A stretch of 43,838 bases of DNA. Origin: Clostridia bacterium (GTDB lineage Bacteria; Bacillota; Clostridia; Saccharofermentanales; UBA5734). The position numbers were made by a program, and so were the translations under genes. The notes beneath the pieces were generated by a model. That model ran no database searches. It was given only the letters and a program-made list of their open reading frames with translations, and was not told where the DNA came from. The DNA lies in the NCBI GenBank assembly GCA_009928985.1, contig SABL01000009.1:1-43838 (forward strand). The letters run 5' to 3'. Below, piece after piece: positions 27,750 through 37,730 of the stretch. The stretch's first letter is position 1. Each line of letters begins with the position of its first letter.

Positions 27750-30125
27750 TCAGATCTTGGCGCTGTCGACCTTCCAGATTTCGCTGGCATAATCGTTAAT
27801 TGTGCGATCGGAACTGAAGAACCCGCTGCGGACGACATTGACCCAGCATTTGCGGGCCCAGTCGAGGCGGTCGCGATACACACGGTCGGTGTACTGGCGC
27901 GCTTTACGGTAATCATCAAAGTCACCGAGGACATAAAACGGGTCGGCTGGCTGCCAGTTGGAACCATAGAGCAAGCCATTGTAGATATCCTGGAACATGC
28001 CGGTGCCCTCGTCGTTGAACGTGCCATCGACCAGTGTGTCGACGCAGCGCTTGAGGCCCGGGATATTGTTGTACTGCCACTGCGGATTGTAGTATCCTCT
28101 GGCCGCCTGGAAATCCTCGACCTTCTGGCCGAAAATGAAGCAGTTTTCCAGACCGACGACGCCAGCAATTTCGACATTGGCTCCATCGAGCGTACCGATG
28201 GTCAGGGCACCATTCATCATGAATTTCATATTGCCGGTGCCGGATGCTTCCAGACCGACAGTCGAGATCTGCTCCGAGAGATCAGAAGCCGGGAAAATCA
28301 TTTCGGCGCGGGAGACATTGTAGTTTGAGATAAAGACAACCTTGATCCGGTCCTTGATATCCGGGTCATTGTTGACCAGGCGGGCGATTTCATTGATGAA
28401 TTTGATGATCGCCTTGGCCTTGAAGTAGCCCGGTGCTGCCTTGGCCGCAAAAAGATACGTGCGGGGATGGATATTCACGGCCGGGTTGTCCTTGATCTGG
28501 AAATAGGTGTCCAGGATCTCGAGTGCATTGAGCAACTGACGCTTGTATTCGTGCAGGCGCTTGATCTGGACATCGAAGATCGAATCCGGATCGATCGCAA
28601 CACCTTCATTTTTCAAGATAAAGGCGGCCAGTTTCTCTTTGCGCTGGCGCTTGATCTCAAGGAAACGATTCATGACTGAGTCGTCCGATGTAAATTTCTC
28701 CAAATCTTTAAGTGATTCCAGACTTGTCACCCAGGAATCACTGCCAGATAGCTCGGTCAGCAAGCCAGACAGTTCCGGGTTGCAGGTCCGCAGCCAGCGG
28801 CGCGGGGTGACGCCATTGGTCTTGTTGCTGAACTTCTCGGGCCACAGCTCATGGAACTCACGCAGGGTGTCAGTCTTCAGGATCTGAGTGTGCAAAGCTG
28901 CAACGCCATTGACCGAGAAGCAGCCATAGCAGGCCAGCCAAGCCATGCGGACCTTGCCGTCGCCCAGCGGAGCCAGGTAATTGATCCGGTCATACTGCAT
29001 ACCACGGGCCTGCATGTCTTGGCGGAACAGATAGTCGATATGGCTGATGATTTCCATGATGCGCGGGAACAGGAACTGGAAAATGCTGATGTCCCACTTT
29101 TCCAGCGCTTCGGACATGACCGTGTGGTTGGTGTAGGCAAAGGTTTTCGACGTGATGGCCCAGGCATCATCCCAGCCCATGCCATGCTCATCCATCAGGA
29201 GGCGCATCAGTTCCGGAATGCCGATGACCGGGTGGGTGTCATTGAGCTGGATGCTGTGCCATTCGGCAAAATTCTTCAGATTGCCATCATGCACTTTCAG
29301 ATGTTCGCGGATGATGCTCTGCAGCGAAGCTGAGACAAAGAAGTACTGCTGGCGAACGCGCAGGACCTTGCCGTCGTAGGAGGTATCGTTGGGGTACAGG
29401 ACGCGGTAGATGTCATTGACCCGGTTCCTGTGCAGGACAGCATCATCGAAGCGCTGTGAATTGAACAGGTTGAAGTCGAATTCCTCTGCGGGTTCAGCAC
29501 GCCACAAGCGCAGGGTATTGACATTGTCGGTGCCAAATCCGGTGATCGGCATGTCGTAGGGGACAGCAAAGACATCCATGTCTTTGTAGTGGATCAGGAC
29601 CTTCTCATCATCCCGGCGGACAATGAACGGATAACCGCGTTCCATCCAGACATCCGGGTATTCTTTCTGGAAGCCATTCTCGATCGCCTGGCGGAACAGC
29701 CCGTAGCGGTACAAGATCCCGTAACCAGTCACGGGCAAGTTCTGTGTCGCGCAGGAATCAAGAAAACAGGCGGCTAGGCGGCCCAGGCCACCATTGCCGA
29801 GAGCTGCATCATTCTCCTGTTCTTCCAAAGTTGTCAGGTCGAAGCCCAGGCTGGCCACAGCATCGCGCACTGTTTCATAAAGTTCCAAGTTGACCAGGTT
29901 GTTGACCAGGGAGCGCCCCTCGAGGAATTCAGCTGAGAAGTAATGAGCTTGTCTTTGCCGCGCATAGTGCGCGATCGAAGTCTCCCAGCGGTCGGCCAGC
30001 AGCTCGACCACCGTCCGGGACAAGGCCGTCCAAAACTCGAACGGACTGGCCGTGTCTGGCTGATGGGCATATTCTGAACGCAAATGATGGATGATTTTAT
30101 CTTTAACCTGTTCGACAGTCGTCAA
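27750..30125 (-). CDS. glgP: Glycogen/starch/alpha-glucan phosphorylase
   Basis: 791 residues, full length for the bacterial enzyme. The start is TTG at 30125, with AGGAGG 8 bases before it. It phosphorolyses alpha-1,4-glucans to glucose 1-phosphate with pyridoxal phosphate. Clear family motifs are HYFSAEFLEGRSLVNNL near the N-terminus, GNGGLGRLAACFLDS, ESxxG-type WHSIQLNDTHP, and the PLP-lysine segment EASGTGNMKFMMNGALTIG with DGANVEI. Cytoplasmic. It has its own strong promoter (30192-30221) and terminator (27677-27718), so it is a single-gene unit. No other glycogen genes lie in the window. Confidence 0.97.
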   Translation of the reverse strand: MTTVEQVKDKIIHHLRSEYAHQPDTASPFEFWTALSRTVVELLADRWETSIAHYARQRQAHYFSAEFLEGRSLVNNLVNLELYETVRDAVASLGFDLTTLEEQENDAALGNGGLGRLAACFLDSCATQNLPVTGYGILYRYGLFRQAIENGFQKEYPDVWMERGYPFIVRRDDEKVLIHYKDMDVFAVPYDMPITGFGTDNVNTLRLWRAEPAEEFDFNLFNSQRFDDAVLHRNRVNDIYRVLYPNDTSYDGKVLRVRQQYFFVSASLQSIIREHLKVHDGNLKNFAEWHSIQLNDTHPVIGIPELMRLLMDEHGMGWDDAWAITSKTFAYTNHTVMSEALEKWDISIFQFLFPRIMEIISHIDYLFRQDMQARGMQYDRINYLAPLGDGKVRMAWLACYGCFSVNGVAALHTQILKTDTLREFHELWPEKFSNKTNGVTPRRWLRTCNPELSGLLTELSGSDSWVTSLESLKDLEKFTSDDSVMNRFLEIKRQRKEKLAAFILKNEGVAIDPDSIFDVQIKRLHEYKRQLLNALEILDTYFQIKDNPAVNIHPRTYLFAAKAAPGYFKAKAIIKFINEIARLVNNDPDIKDRIKVVFISNYNVSRAEMIFPASDLSEQISTVGLEASGTGNMKFMMNGALTIGTLDGANVEIAGVVGLENCFIFGQKVEDFQAARGYYNPQWQYNNIPGLKRCVDTLVDGTFNDEGTGMFQDIYNGLLYGSNWQPADPFYVLGDFDDYRKARQYTDRVYRDRLDWARKCWVNVVRSGFFSSDRTINDYASEIWKVDSAKI

Positions 30126-30191
30126 TGGAATGTCCTCCTAAATGATCGAAAATGATTGCATCGATTCATCGGCAATCTCTATAACTTGCCC

Positions 30192-30221
30192 ATTATAAGC
30201 CTTGTCAACAAAATACGTCAA
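30192..30221 (-). promoter_or_regulatory. Strong SigA-type promoter of glgP
   Basis: TTGACG (30216-30221), an 18-base spacer and a perfect TATAAT (30192-30197) on the minus strand. The leader is about 60 bases long up to the TTG start at 30125. The rest of the 259-base gap, up to the prepilin peptidase start, shows only a weak TAAGAT-type -10 near 30356 for the plus-strand operon. Confidence 0.7.
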
Positions 30222-30384
30222 TCAAACCTGTCATTCGATTAACATGAATTTACAATCGATGACCCCTGAGCTCACGGTCTTACAGCACCCTGACAATCCG
30301 CAAGAGATGGCGATTCGATCCTGTTTTTGGATTGTATGCGCGGGTCTCCATCGCTTAAGATAGATGTATTGAGGTGAATCAACC

Positions 30385-31140
30385 ATGCATGTGCAAGATT
30401 TCTTGTTGCTCATCCCGGGTGGACTGATGGGACTTTGGGCTTGGCTGACCTATCGTCGCCTGCCATCTGCCTGGCTGGTCGAATATGGAGAAACTGCTGT
30501 GCCACCGGAACTGGAACCGGATCAACGCACCAGATTCCTGCCCGATGGCCTGTCCCTGGTTGTCCTGTCGTCCATCCTGGTCACAGCCGGGTGGCAGCGT
30601 GTCCAGCCGCTGACGCTTTTCATCCTCTACCTGCTTTCCAGTTTCCTGATGCTATTGATTTTGATCGCTGACTGGAAAACCAGGATCATTCCGGATCCTT
30701 TGACCGCTGGCCTGGCCTTTCTGGCTCTTGTTCATGCGACCGCTCAGATCTGGGATCAGGGCTGGTCTGTGGCCGAGCTGGGGTTTCGCATCCTGGCCGG
30801 GATCCTGGCCGGGGTTCTGTTTCTGTTAATTGGCTGGATCGGCAGCCGGATTGCCGGCCAGGATGCCATGGGCATGGGGGATGTCAAACTGATCATTCCC
30901 TGTGTCTGGATGCTCGATTACCGGCTGGCAGCCAGCCTTGTCTTCCTGTCTTTCTTGACGGCTTCCTTTTTTGCCATTCCATTGCTGGTCAAAAAATACA
31001 CACCCCGGAAACCATCCGAGGCCGAGCCAGATGGTGCACTGGCTTTCGGACCTTTCATTGTCATTGCCACCTGGCTGGTCTTCTTGTTTGAACCAGAAAT
31101 ATTCCAGTTCTGGAACTTCTATCTGGGCCAGTTCCAATGA
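30385..31140 (+). CDS. Prepilin peptidase (A24 aspartic family)
   Basis: 251 residues with about seven TM segments; ATG at 30385 with GAGGTG upstream. The two catalytic Asp regions of the family are present: ADWKTRIIPDPLT (first Asp, TM/loop boundary) and the GxGD motif in MGMGDVKLI. The terminal PDGALAFGPFI stretch is also typical. The N-terminal cysteine-rich methyltransferase domain of PilD is missing, so it cuts but probably does not methylate. It processes type IV-like pilins or competence pseudopilins at the membrane, yet no pilin gene is seen in the window. Its stop overlaps the start of the CPBP protease by 4 bases (ATGA). Confidence 0.9.
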   Translation: MHVQDFLLLIPGGLMGLWAWLTYRRLPSAWLVEYGETAVPPELEPDQRTRFLPDGLSLVVLSSILVTAGWQRVQPLTLFILYLLSSFLMLLILIADWKTRIIPDPLTAGLAFLALVHATAQIWDQGWSVAELGFRILAGILAGVLFLLIGWIGSRIAGQDAMGMGDVKLIIPCVWMLDYRLAASLVFLSFLTASFFAIPLLVKKYTPRKPSEAEPDGALAFGPFIVIATWLVFLFEPEIFQFWNFYLGQFQ

Positions 31141-32090
31141 ACCGCACAGCAGCCGGCACGCTCCTGATCATCCATACGATCCTGACCTTGGCCTTGCAGC
31201 TTGCAGCCATGGCACAGCCTTCATTGACCAGCTTCCTGACGCAAAGCTCGCTCCGGGGTCTAGTCAGCCGCGCCGTCCTGATGCAGGGTGGCCTGATCCT
31301 CTTGCCCACCCTGCTGGTCATCCTCATCGATCATCTTCCTGCGCAGGACATCTGGGGCGGCCGTTCCCGTGACGGCAGCCTGATCCTGGCAGCTGTCGTC
31401 GGAGTTCCAGCTGCAGTTGTCTTCCACGGGCTCAATAACCTCTCCATCTATTTCATGCTGCGGCTGGGCTGGCGGCTGCCCAGACCGGACAGCAGCGATG
31501 ACTACCTTGCCAATCTCTGGCAGCAGCCTTGGGCGGTCACAGTTGTCCTGATCCTGATCCGAGTCCTGGCTCCTGCCCTGATCGAGGAGTTGATGTTCCG
31601 TGGCGTCATCCTGACCAGTCTTTGGGCCCAGCTGGCACCAGGACTGGCCATTTTCTGGCAGGCGGTCGCTTTTGCCCTGTTCCACAACGATCCATTTTTC
31701 CTCGTTTCGCCTTTTCTGGCCGGATTGCTCCTCGGCTATCTGCGATTACACGGGGGCAGCCTCTTGCCCAGCATGATCGCCCACGCCTCACTCAATCTGA
31801 CGCTTTTCGTCCTCACCCCTCTCTTGCCCCGCCTGACGGCCCAATACCTGAATCTGCCGACCCGCTCCACACAATCGATCTTTTACGCCTCCCTGATCGC
31901 AACCTTCCTGGCTGCTGTGGCCCTGATCCCACTGCTGGCCCTGCTGGGCCGGACGCAGTACAAACTGCCCACCAGGCTGCCTCGATCCAGCCAAGCTGCC
32001 CATGTTTCCATGCCGGGTGGTCTCCTGTTTGCATTGGCTTTGCTGATGCTTCTTGCTACAATTGGAGTGACGTACTACCAGTCCGTCTGA
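31137..32090 (+). CDS. CPBP-family glutamic intramembrane protease
   Basis: 317 residues, about eight TM segments. The three conserved motifs of the CAAX-protease/bacteriocin-processing (Abi) family are in order: EELMFRG (EExxxR, about 149), FALFHND (FxxxH, about 180) and SMIAHASLN (HxxxN, about 210). It probably cleaves membrane proteins or peptides within the bilayer. Such proteins occur in bacteriocin self-immunity, prenyl-protein-like processing and stress responses; the substrate is unknown. The start overlaps the prepilin peptidase stop by 4 bases, so the two are coupled; the AI-2E transporter follows after 32 bases. Confidence 0.9.
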   Translation: MNRTAAGTLLIIHTILTLALQLAAMAQPSLTSFLTQSSLRGLVSRAVLMQGGLILLPTLLVILIDHLPAQDIWGGRSRDGSLILAAVVGVPAAVVFHGLNNLSIYFMLRLGWRLPRPDSSDDYLANLWQQPWAVTVVLILIRVLAPALIEELMFRGVILTSLWAQLAPGLAIFWQAVAFALFHNDPFFLVSPFLAGLLLGYLRLHGGSLLPSMIAHASLNLTLFVLTPLLPRLTAQYLNLPTRSTQSIFYASLIATFLAAVALIPLLALLGRTQYKLPTRLPRSSQAAHVSMPGGLLFALALLMLLATIGVTYYQSV

Positions 32091-32122
32091 AAATCCAGGC
32101 AGCGACATGCAAGGGGGCTTCC

Positions 32123-33391
32123 ATGCCAGAATCCGGTAAAGTACAGCGTGACTTGGCCACAATTATCACCATCATCAAATACTTGCTGATTTCGGCTCTG
32201 GTGATTGCCCTGGTTTACCTCAGTTTTCGCCTGTTCATCTTGCTCCTGCCCTTTGTAGCTGGCCTGGTCCTGGCCAGGAGCGCCATCGCTCTGGCCAACC
32301 GGATCCATCCACCCAAGCCACCGGTTTCCTTGCCAACCAGTAAAAAAGGCAAAATCCCCCCTGAACCAAGACCGGAAACCAGCGCCCAAACTCCTGCCGG
32401 TCCAGAACTCACAGCGACTCCGGCAAACTTGAGCTCACCCCCTGTGGCCCTCCTGAACATCCGCTGGGCTGTGGCCATTTACATCATCCTGGTCTTCGCC
32501 TTGATTGCCCTGGTTGCAGGGATCATCTTCATCAGCATCACCCAGCTGCGTGAGCTGGCCACCTATGTTCCCCAGTTCCTGAGCCAGACAGACATCGCGA
32601 CAGTCGTCACCGACCAGATGCGGCGCCTGACCAATCTGCTCGGCATTGTCGATGAACAGACCCTGACCGTCATCCAGCAATCCCTGGTCGAATGGCAGAC
32701 GGGCCTGGTCAATGCTTTCCCGACTCTGGCCACCAAGCTCTTGAACAGCCTCGGATCTTTCGTCGGCAATCTGCCGGCCATTTTCCTGACCATCATCGTC
32801 ATCTTGCTGTCCGGGTATTATTTCATCTCTGACAGTGCCAATCTCTACCTTTTCCTGGACCGCAGCCTGAACAACAAGTCCTTTCTGAAAAAGTCAGTCA
32901 ACCTGTTCAACATCCTGTCGCAAACGCTTCTGAGAGTCATTGGTGGCTACATGCTGCTTTTGATCATCACCTTTGCCATGGTGCTGATTGGGCTGATCCT
33001 GATCGATATGCCATATGCCGTGGTCTTCGCCTTGCTGGCCGCCATTGTGGATTTCCTGCCAGTCCTTGGGATCAGCGCGACCATGATCCCGATCGCAATC
33101 TACCAGTTCGTCAATGCCAATTTCTGGGGTGGGGTCGGGGCTCTGATCACCTTCCTGGCGGTCTCGATCATTCGCCGTTTCATCGAGCCGCCGATCCTGG
33201 GCAATGCCTTGCGTTTGCATCCGATGGCTACCCTGTTTTCGATGATTGTCGGTGTTGCAGCCTACGGCCTGGGCGGTATTCTGGTCGGGCCAGTCATCCT
33301 GGTCATCGCCAAAGAAATCATGGCCCAGTTCGGTTTTGACCAGAAACTGCGCCACATGATGGGTGATTTGCTTTCGAGGATTTTTGATTGA
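32123..33391 (+). CDS. AI-2E family (PerM-like) transporter
   Basis: 422 residues from the ATG at 32123 (AGGGGG site upstream; the frame is open much further left but that part overlaps the CPBP gene out of frame). The N-terminal TM pair (about 15-50) is followed by a Pro-rich loop (about 55-105). The central TM/soluble stretch contains YVPQFLSQTD. The C-terminal TM bundle ends with GGYMLLLIITFAMVLIGLIL, then LAAIVDFLPVLGI and FIEPPILGNALRLHP, the family signature. Members export autoinducer-2 or act as Na+/H+ antiporters or permeases; the cargo cannot be told. The Pro-rich insert in the first loop is unusually long. Confidence 0.9.
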   Translation: MPESGKVQRDLATIITIIKYLLISALVIALVYLSFRLFILLLPFVAGLVLARSAIALANRIHPPKPPVSLPTSKKGKIPPEPRPETSAQTPAGPELTATPANLSSPPVALLNIRWAVAIYIILVFALIALVAGIIFISITQLRELATYVPQFLSQTDIATVVTDQMRRLTNLLGIVDEQTLTVIQQSLVEWQTGLVNAFPTLATKLLNSLGSFVGNLPAIFLTIIVILLSGYYFISDSANLYLFLDRSLNNKSFLKKSVNLFNILSQTLLRVIGGYMLLLIITFAMVLIGLILIDMPYAVVFALLAAIVDFLPVLGISATMIPIAIYQFVNANFWGGVGALITFLAVSIIRRFIEPPILGNALRLHPMATLFSMIVGVAAYGLGGILVGPVILVIAKEIMAQFGFDQKLRHMMGDLLSRIFD

Positions 33392-33402
33392 TCGTTGCCA
33401 GA

Positions 33403-33426
33403 AAAAGCCGGCTTGCACCGGCTTTT
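33403..33426. terminator. Bidirectional rho-independent terminator
   Basis: AAAAGCCGG (33403-33411) and CCGGCTTTT (33418-33426) form a 9-bp stem with a 6-base loop between the ends of the plus-strand AI-2E gene (33391) and the minus-strand U32 gene (33434). T-runs flank the stem on both strands. Confidence 0.9.
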
Positions 33427-33433
33427 GATTTGC

Positions 33434-34711
33434 CTATCGTTTGACCGGGGTGTCTTTGTCACCCAGACGACGGATGAAGGATCCGGCTGCAACCGGTTCG
33501 GGAACCGGCAGGAAATAGTACATCTTTGGATGTGGTGTGCTGGTGATGGGCTGGCGCTCCAGATCGAGCAAACCCTGGACCTTGATTTCGAGATGGCGAC
33601 CCTTGGGCTGGACCATTTCCACCGTCTCGCCGAGGCTGACTTTATTGCGCTGCTGTACGAAAGCTAAGCCACTGTCCGGCAAGTAAGCTTCGACGACACC
33701 GACGACAGCCGCTTCCCGGACTTGCGTATCCTGGAGGAAGATCTTGGCATCTTCGACAGGGCGGCTGAAATAGAATCCCGTGTCAAAGGGACGATGGACG
33801 GTTTTGCTCAAATCAGACAACCAGGCAGGATCGACTTCAAACTGCGCCGGGTCAGCCAGATACTGGTCGATGGCCTCGCGGTAAGCTTTGACAACGGTTG
33901 CCACGTAAAAGGCACTCTTGACCCGGCCTTCGATCTTGAAACTATCAATTCCGGCAGCATGAAGCGCCGGAAGATGTTCAATCATGCACAAATCGCGCGA
34001 ATTCATCAGGTAGGTTCCACGCTCATCTTCAGTCAGAAGCAGGGGCTGGTCCGGGCGCTTGACCTCTCGCACTTCGTATTCCCAGCGACAGGACTGGGCG
34101 CATGCCCCCTGGTTAGCGCCACGGCCAGTCAGGAAATTAGACAGCAGGCAGCGCCCGGAATACGCCATGCACATCGCGCCGTGGACAAAAGCTTCCAGCT
34201 CGACTTCTGGCGGGATTTGTTCCCGGATTGAGCGGATCTCATCCAGCCCAAGTTCACGGGCCAGGACAATCCGGCTGGCGCCCTGACTGGCCCAGAACCG
34301 AACTGTGTCGGCATTGGTCACACTGGCCTGGGTGCTGATGTGAACGGGGACCTGTGGGGCTTCTTCCCGAGCCAGCGTGAAAACACCCGGATCTGAAATG
34401 ATCAGGGCATCCGGTCCGATCTGCCTGATGGCCCGCATGAACTCACGCAGGGCAGTCATGTCAGCTGGATGGGCCAGAATATTGGCTGCAACATAGGTCT
34501 TGACCTGGCGATCATGGGCATACTGCACGGCATCAGCCATTTCTTCCCAGGTGAAATTGCCGCTCTGGGCCCTGAGGCTGAACAGCTTGCTGCCCAGATA
34601 GACAGCATCGGCCCCGAACGCGATGGCAGTCTCCAGTTTGTTCCGGTCACCGGCTGGAGCCAGCAGTTCCGGGCGTTTTGCTTGCAATGGCCGGTCAGAC
34701 AGGTCAGCCAT
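33434..34711 (-). CDS. Peptidase U32 family protein (tRNA-hydroxylation type)
   Basis: 425 residues. The U32 signature is complete: EAFVHGAMCMAYSGRCLLSN followed by RGANQGACAQSCRWEY, with its conserved cysteines. The N-terminal PELLAPAGDRNKLETAIAFG is typical. Proteins of this type (YegQ/TrhP, YrrO/YrrN-like) are now known to hydroxylate tRNA uridine 34 or 23S rRNA with prephenate-derived chemistry, although named peptidases. The ATG at 34711 has AGGAAAA upstream and overlaps the end of mltG by 8 bases. It ends at the bidirectional terminator. Last gene of a tightly packed operon. Confidence 0.92.
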   Translation of the reverse strand: MADLSDRPLQAKRPELLAPAGDRNKLETAIAFGADAVYLGSKLFSLRAQSGNFTWEEMADAVQYAHDRQVKTYVAANILAHPADMTALREFMRAIRQIGPDALIISDPGVFTLAREEAPQVPVHISTQASVTNADTVRFWASQGASRIVLARELGLDEIRSIREQIPPEVELEAFVHGAMCMAYSGRCLLSNFLTGRGANQGACAQSCRWEYEVREVKRPDQPLLLTEDERGTYLMNSRDLCMIEHLPALHAAGIDSFKIEGRVKSAFYVATVVKAYREAIDQYLADPAQFEVDPAWLSDLSKTVHRPFDTGFYFSRPVEDAKIFLQDTQVREAAVVGVVEAYLPDSGLAFVQQRNKVSLGETVEMVQPKGRHLEIKVQGLLDLERQPITSTPHPKMYYFLPVPEPVAAGSFIRRLGDKDTPVKR

Positions 34712-35858
34712 TGTTTTCCTGGCTGTTCAGGCTGGCAGCCTGGTATTTGGCCACCTTGGCATTATGCTCTTCCAGCGTATAGGAGAAGTCGCTGCTCCCG
34801 GTCCCGTCGCCCTTGGCGACAAAATAAAGGTAATCGTGGCTGGCAGGCCACAGGGCAGCCTTGATCGCCAGATCGCCAGGCGAACAGATCGGCCCGGGTG
34901 GCAAACCTGGATTCGTGTACGTGTTATATGGACCGGCTATCGCGTCAATATCCGCCTGGGACAGCCAGAGCTTGGTTTCCAGGCCGGCTTCTTTACGCAT
35001 GTAATTGATGGTCGCGTCAGTACCCAGGGGCATGTCGCGGTCCATCCGGTTCCAGAAAACTTCGGAAATGGTGCGCATTTCCTCGTTGAGGGACGTCTCG
35101 ATCTGGATGATCGAGGCCATGGTGATGGCCTCGTCGAGCGAGATGCCCTGAGCCGCGGCTTGGTCGAAATATTTGTCCTGCAACTTTTTCTGGGCATTGT
35201 TGAGGAAGGTGCGGATGATGGTCTCCTCGTCCGTGTTCATGTCAAACTCGTAGGTGTCCGGATAGAGATAACCCTGGAGCAACCAGTCTCGGCCCGGTTT
35301 CGGATCGATCGCAGCGACAAATGGGTAGTCGATGAAGAGCTGTGGGTTCTTCATCAGGCTGTCGAGCCTCATTTCATCAAAACTGACCCCGGCGGCGGTC
35401 AGGCGCTCCTTGACCTCGCTGTAGGTCAGGCCTTCCGGGAACGTGACCCGGACGGCATTGGGTTTCTGGGTCAGGATGTACATGATCTCATCATAGCTCA
35501 TGTCGTCCGTGACATAGTGCGTGCCAGCCAGATAGGCACCATCAAAACCGTTGAATTTCGACAGGACCGTGAAGACCAGCGGATTGCTGATCACGTTGCG
35601 GTCCTTGAGGATTTCAGCGATATCTGCTGTATCAGCCGCTCTCGGGATGTAGATTTCGATCGCACCTTTGGTGTCCTTGCCGATTTTGAACTTGTTTTCG
35701 TCCTCTGGCTTGAGAAACTCGGCATCGAGCTGGTCAAAACGCGTGTTCTGCGAGATGACATAAGTCATGCCAAAATAGAAGCCGATGGCGGCGATCACCA
35801 GCAGGACGAAGATTGTGACGACAGTCATCAGGGTGCGTTTGACGCGGCGAGCCAGCAT
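34704..35858 (-). CDS. mltG: Endolytic murein transglycosylase MltG (YceG-like)
   Basis: 384 residues; ATG at 35858 with GAGGTA 5 bases before it. One N-terminal TM anchor (MTVVTIFVLLVIAAIGFYFG, about 11-30), then a LysM-like stretch (about 60-140). The catalytic domain has ASIIQIETSLNEEMRTISEV, where the Glu in QIET is at the position of the catalytic glutamate, followed by VFWNRMDRDMPLGTDATINY and NTYTNPGLPPGPICSPGDLA. It cuts nascent peptidoglycan strands at the outer face of the membrane and sets glycan length. It sits between typA and the U32 gene, with 9 bases to typA and 8 bases of overlap with U32. Confidence 0.95.
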   Translation of the reverse strand: MLARRVKRTLMTVVTIFVLLVIAAIGFYFGMTYVISQNTRFDQLDAEFLKPEDENKFKIGKDTKGAIEIYIPRAADTADIAEILKDRNVISNPLVFTVLSKFNGFDGAYLAGTHYVTDDMSYDEIMYILTQKPNAVRVTFPEGLTYSEVKERLTAAGVSFDEMRLDSLMKNPQLFIDYPFVAAIDPKPGRDWLLQGYLYPDTYEFDMNTDEETIIRTFLNNAQKKLQDKYFDQAAAQGISLDEAITMASIIQIETSLNEEMRTISEVFWNRMDRDMPLGTDATINYMRKEAGLETKLWLSQADIDAIAGPYNTYTNPGLPPGPICSPGDLAIKAALWPASHDYLYFVAKGDGTGSSDFSYTLEEHNAKVAKYQAASLNSQENNG

Positions 35859-35867
35859 ATTACCTCA

Positions 35868-37715
35868 TCAGTCGTTCTTGCGCGAGCGTTGTTTGGCACG
35901 CATCTCGGAGTTGAGGATCCGCTTTCTCAGCCGGATCGTCTTGGGAGTGACCTCAATCAGTTCGTCGTCCGAGACAAACTCCAGATGCTGCTCCAGGCTC
36001 ATCTGGACCGGCGGGACCAGACGCAAAGCATCATCCGAGCCAGATGCACGCATGTTCGTCACATGTTTTTTCTTGCAGACGTTGACGACGATATCTTCGT
36101 TTTTGGGATTGGCACCGACCACCATGCCTTCATAGACGGGCGTTCCGGCACCGATGAAAAGATTGCCGCGCTCCTGGGCGTTATACAGGCCATAGGCCAC
36201 GGCTTCACCGGACTCCCAGGCAACAAGAACGCCGTGGGACCGGGTCTCGATTTCACCTTTCCAAGGCTCAAACCCGCTGATAACGCTGTTCATTATACCA
36301 TTGCCCTTGGTGTCGGTCAAAAACTCGGTCCGGTAACCGATCAGGCCACGCGACGGAATTGTGAACTCCAGGCGGGAATAACCCTTTTCCGGGGGCATCA
36401 TGTTGGTCAGCTCGGCACGGCGGCGGCCCAGCTTTTCGATGACGGCACCGACGAAATCTTCCGGGACATCGATCATGACCATTTCGACCGGTTCACTCAG
36501 GATACCATCGACTTCCTTGACAATGACTTTCGGTTTGGAGACCTGGAATTCATAGCCTTCCCGGCGCATTGTCTCGATCAGGATCGAGAGATGCAGCTCT
36601 CCGCGACCCTTGACGATGAAGGATTCGGTGGTGTCGGTCTCTTCGAGCCGCATCGAGACATTGGTTTCCATTTCCCTGAACAGTCGTTCGCGCAGGTGGC
36701 GCGAGGTGACAAACTTGCCTTCCCGTCCGGCAAACGGGCTGTCGTTGACCGAGAAAGTCATGGCGATGGTCGGTTCGTCGATATCGATGAATGGCAGCGG
36801 TTCTGCAGCCCCCTGGGCACAGACGGTGTCACCAATGTTGATCTCGGGAATGCCGGCCACGCAGACGATTTCACCGACCTGGGCATCGCTGACTTCGCTG
36901 CGCCTGAGGCCTTCATAGCGGAACAGCTTGACCACGCGGGCATTTTTGGTGGCTGAGTCATTGAATGTACAGACCGTGACGGTCTGGCTCTGGCTGATCG
37001 TCCCGCGTTCAACCCGGCCAATGGCAATACGGCCGATATAAGAATCATAGTCGATGTTAGAGACCAAAAGCTGCAAAGGGGCCTCTGGCTCACCCTTGGG
37101 ACAGGGAATGTGATCGACGATGGATTCGAAGAGTGGACGGAAATCCGCCTGCTCTTTCTTGTCACCCTCGATATCCTTGAGGTCGAGGCAGGAGTAGCCG
37201 CTGCGTCCTGAGGCGTAGATGATCGGGAAATCCAGCTGGTCGTCATCCGCTCCGAGCTCGATGAAGAGTTCGAGCACCATGTCGACGACTTCCAGCGGGC
37301 GGGCATCCGGACGGTCGATCTTGTTGATGACCACGATCGGCTGCAATTTCATGGCCAGGGCTTTCCTCAAAACGAAACGAGTCTGAGGCATCGGGCCGTC
37401 ATAGGCATCGACCACCAGGAGCACGCCGTCAACCATTTTGAGCACGCGTTCGACTTCGCCGCCGAAATCAGCATGTCCAGGCGTGTCGACGATGTTGATC
37501 CGGTAATCGCCGTAGCGAACCGCAGTGTTTTTGGCCAGGATGGTGATTCCACGCTCACGTTCGAGCGCATTGGAGTCCATGACCTGTTCGACAACCTGCT
37601 CATTGTCCCGGAAGACACCGCTTTGCTTGAGCATGACATCGACCAGGGTGGTTTTGCCATGGTCGACGTGGGCAATGATGGCAATGTTGCGCAGGGTCTT
37701 GATTTCAGTTGACAC
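35868..37715 (-). CDS. typA: Translational GTPase TypA/BipA
   Basis: 615 residues, the usual length. GTG start at 37715 with AGGAG about 10 bases before it. G motifs are clear: [12 protein letters not shown] (G1), RGITI (G2), [12 protein letters not shown] (G3), NKIDRPDA (G4) and SGRSGY (G5). It then has the EF-G-like domains III and V and the TypA-specific C-terminal domain (about 490-610) with [20 protein letters not shown]. It assists ribosome assembly and translation under stress or low temperature. Co-transcribed with der (15 bases upstream) and mltG. Confidence 0.97.
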   Translation of the reverse strand: MSTEIKTLRNIAIIAHVDHGKTTLVDVMLKQSGVFRDNEQVVEQVMDSNALERERGITILAKNTAVRYGDYRINIVDTPGHADFGGEVERVLKMVDGVLLVVDAYDGPMPQTRFVLRKALAMKLQPIVVINKIDRPDARPLEVVDMVLELFIELGADDDQLDFPIIYASGRSGYSCLDLKDIEGDKKEQADFRPLFESIVDHIPCPKGEPEAPLQLLVSNIDYDSYIGRIAIGRVERGTISQSQTVTVCTFNDSATKNARVVKLFRYEGLRRSEVSDAQVGEIVCVAGIPEINIGDTVCAQGAAEPLPFIDIDEPTIAMTFSVNDSPFAGREGKFVTSRHLRERLFREMETNVSMRLEETDTTESFIVKGRGELHLSILIETMRREGYEFQVSKPKVIVKEVDGILSEPVEMVMIDVPEDFVGAVIEKLGRRRAELTNMMPPEKGYSRLEFTIPSRGLIGYRTEFLTDTKGNGIMNSVISGFEPWKGEIETRSHGVLVAWESGEAVAYGLYNAQERGNLFIGAGTPVYEGMVVGANPKNEDIVVNVCKKKHVTNMRASGSDDALRLVPPVQMSLEQHLEFVSDDELIEVTPKTIRLRKRILNSEMRAKQRSRKND

Positions 37716-37730
37716 GTTCGGAGGTTCTCC

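Noticed and set aside
31529-32122. The upstream extension of the AI-2E frame
   Set aside because: It overlaps the CPBP protease out of frame, and the first 198 codons are Pro/Arg-rich shadow sequence; the start with a ribosome site is at 32123.
34623-36956. A 777-codon plus-strand open frame across mltG and typA
   Set aside because: It runs antisense to two highly conserved genes and encodes no known motif.
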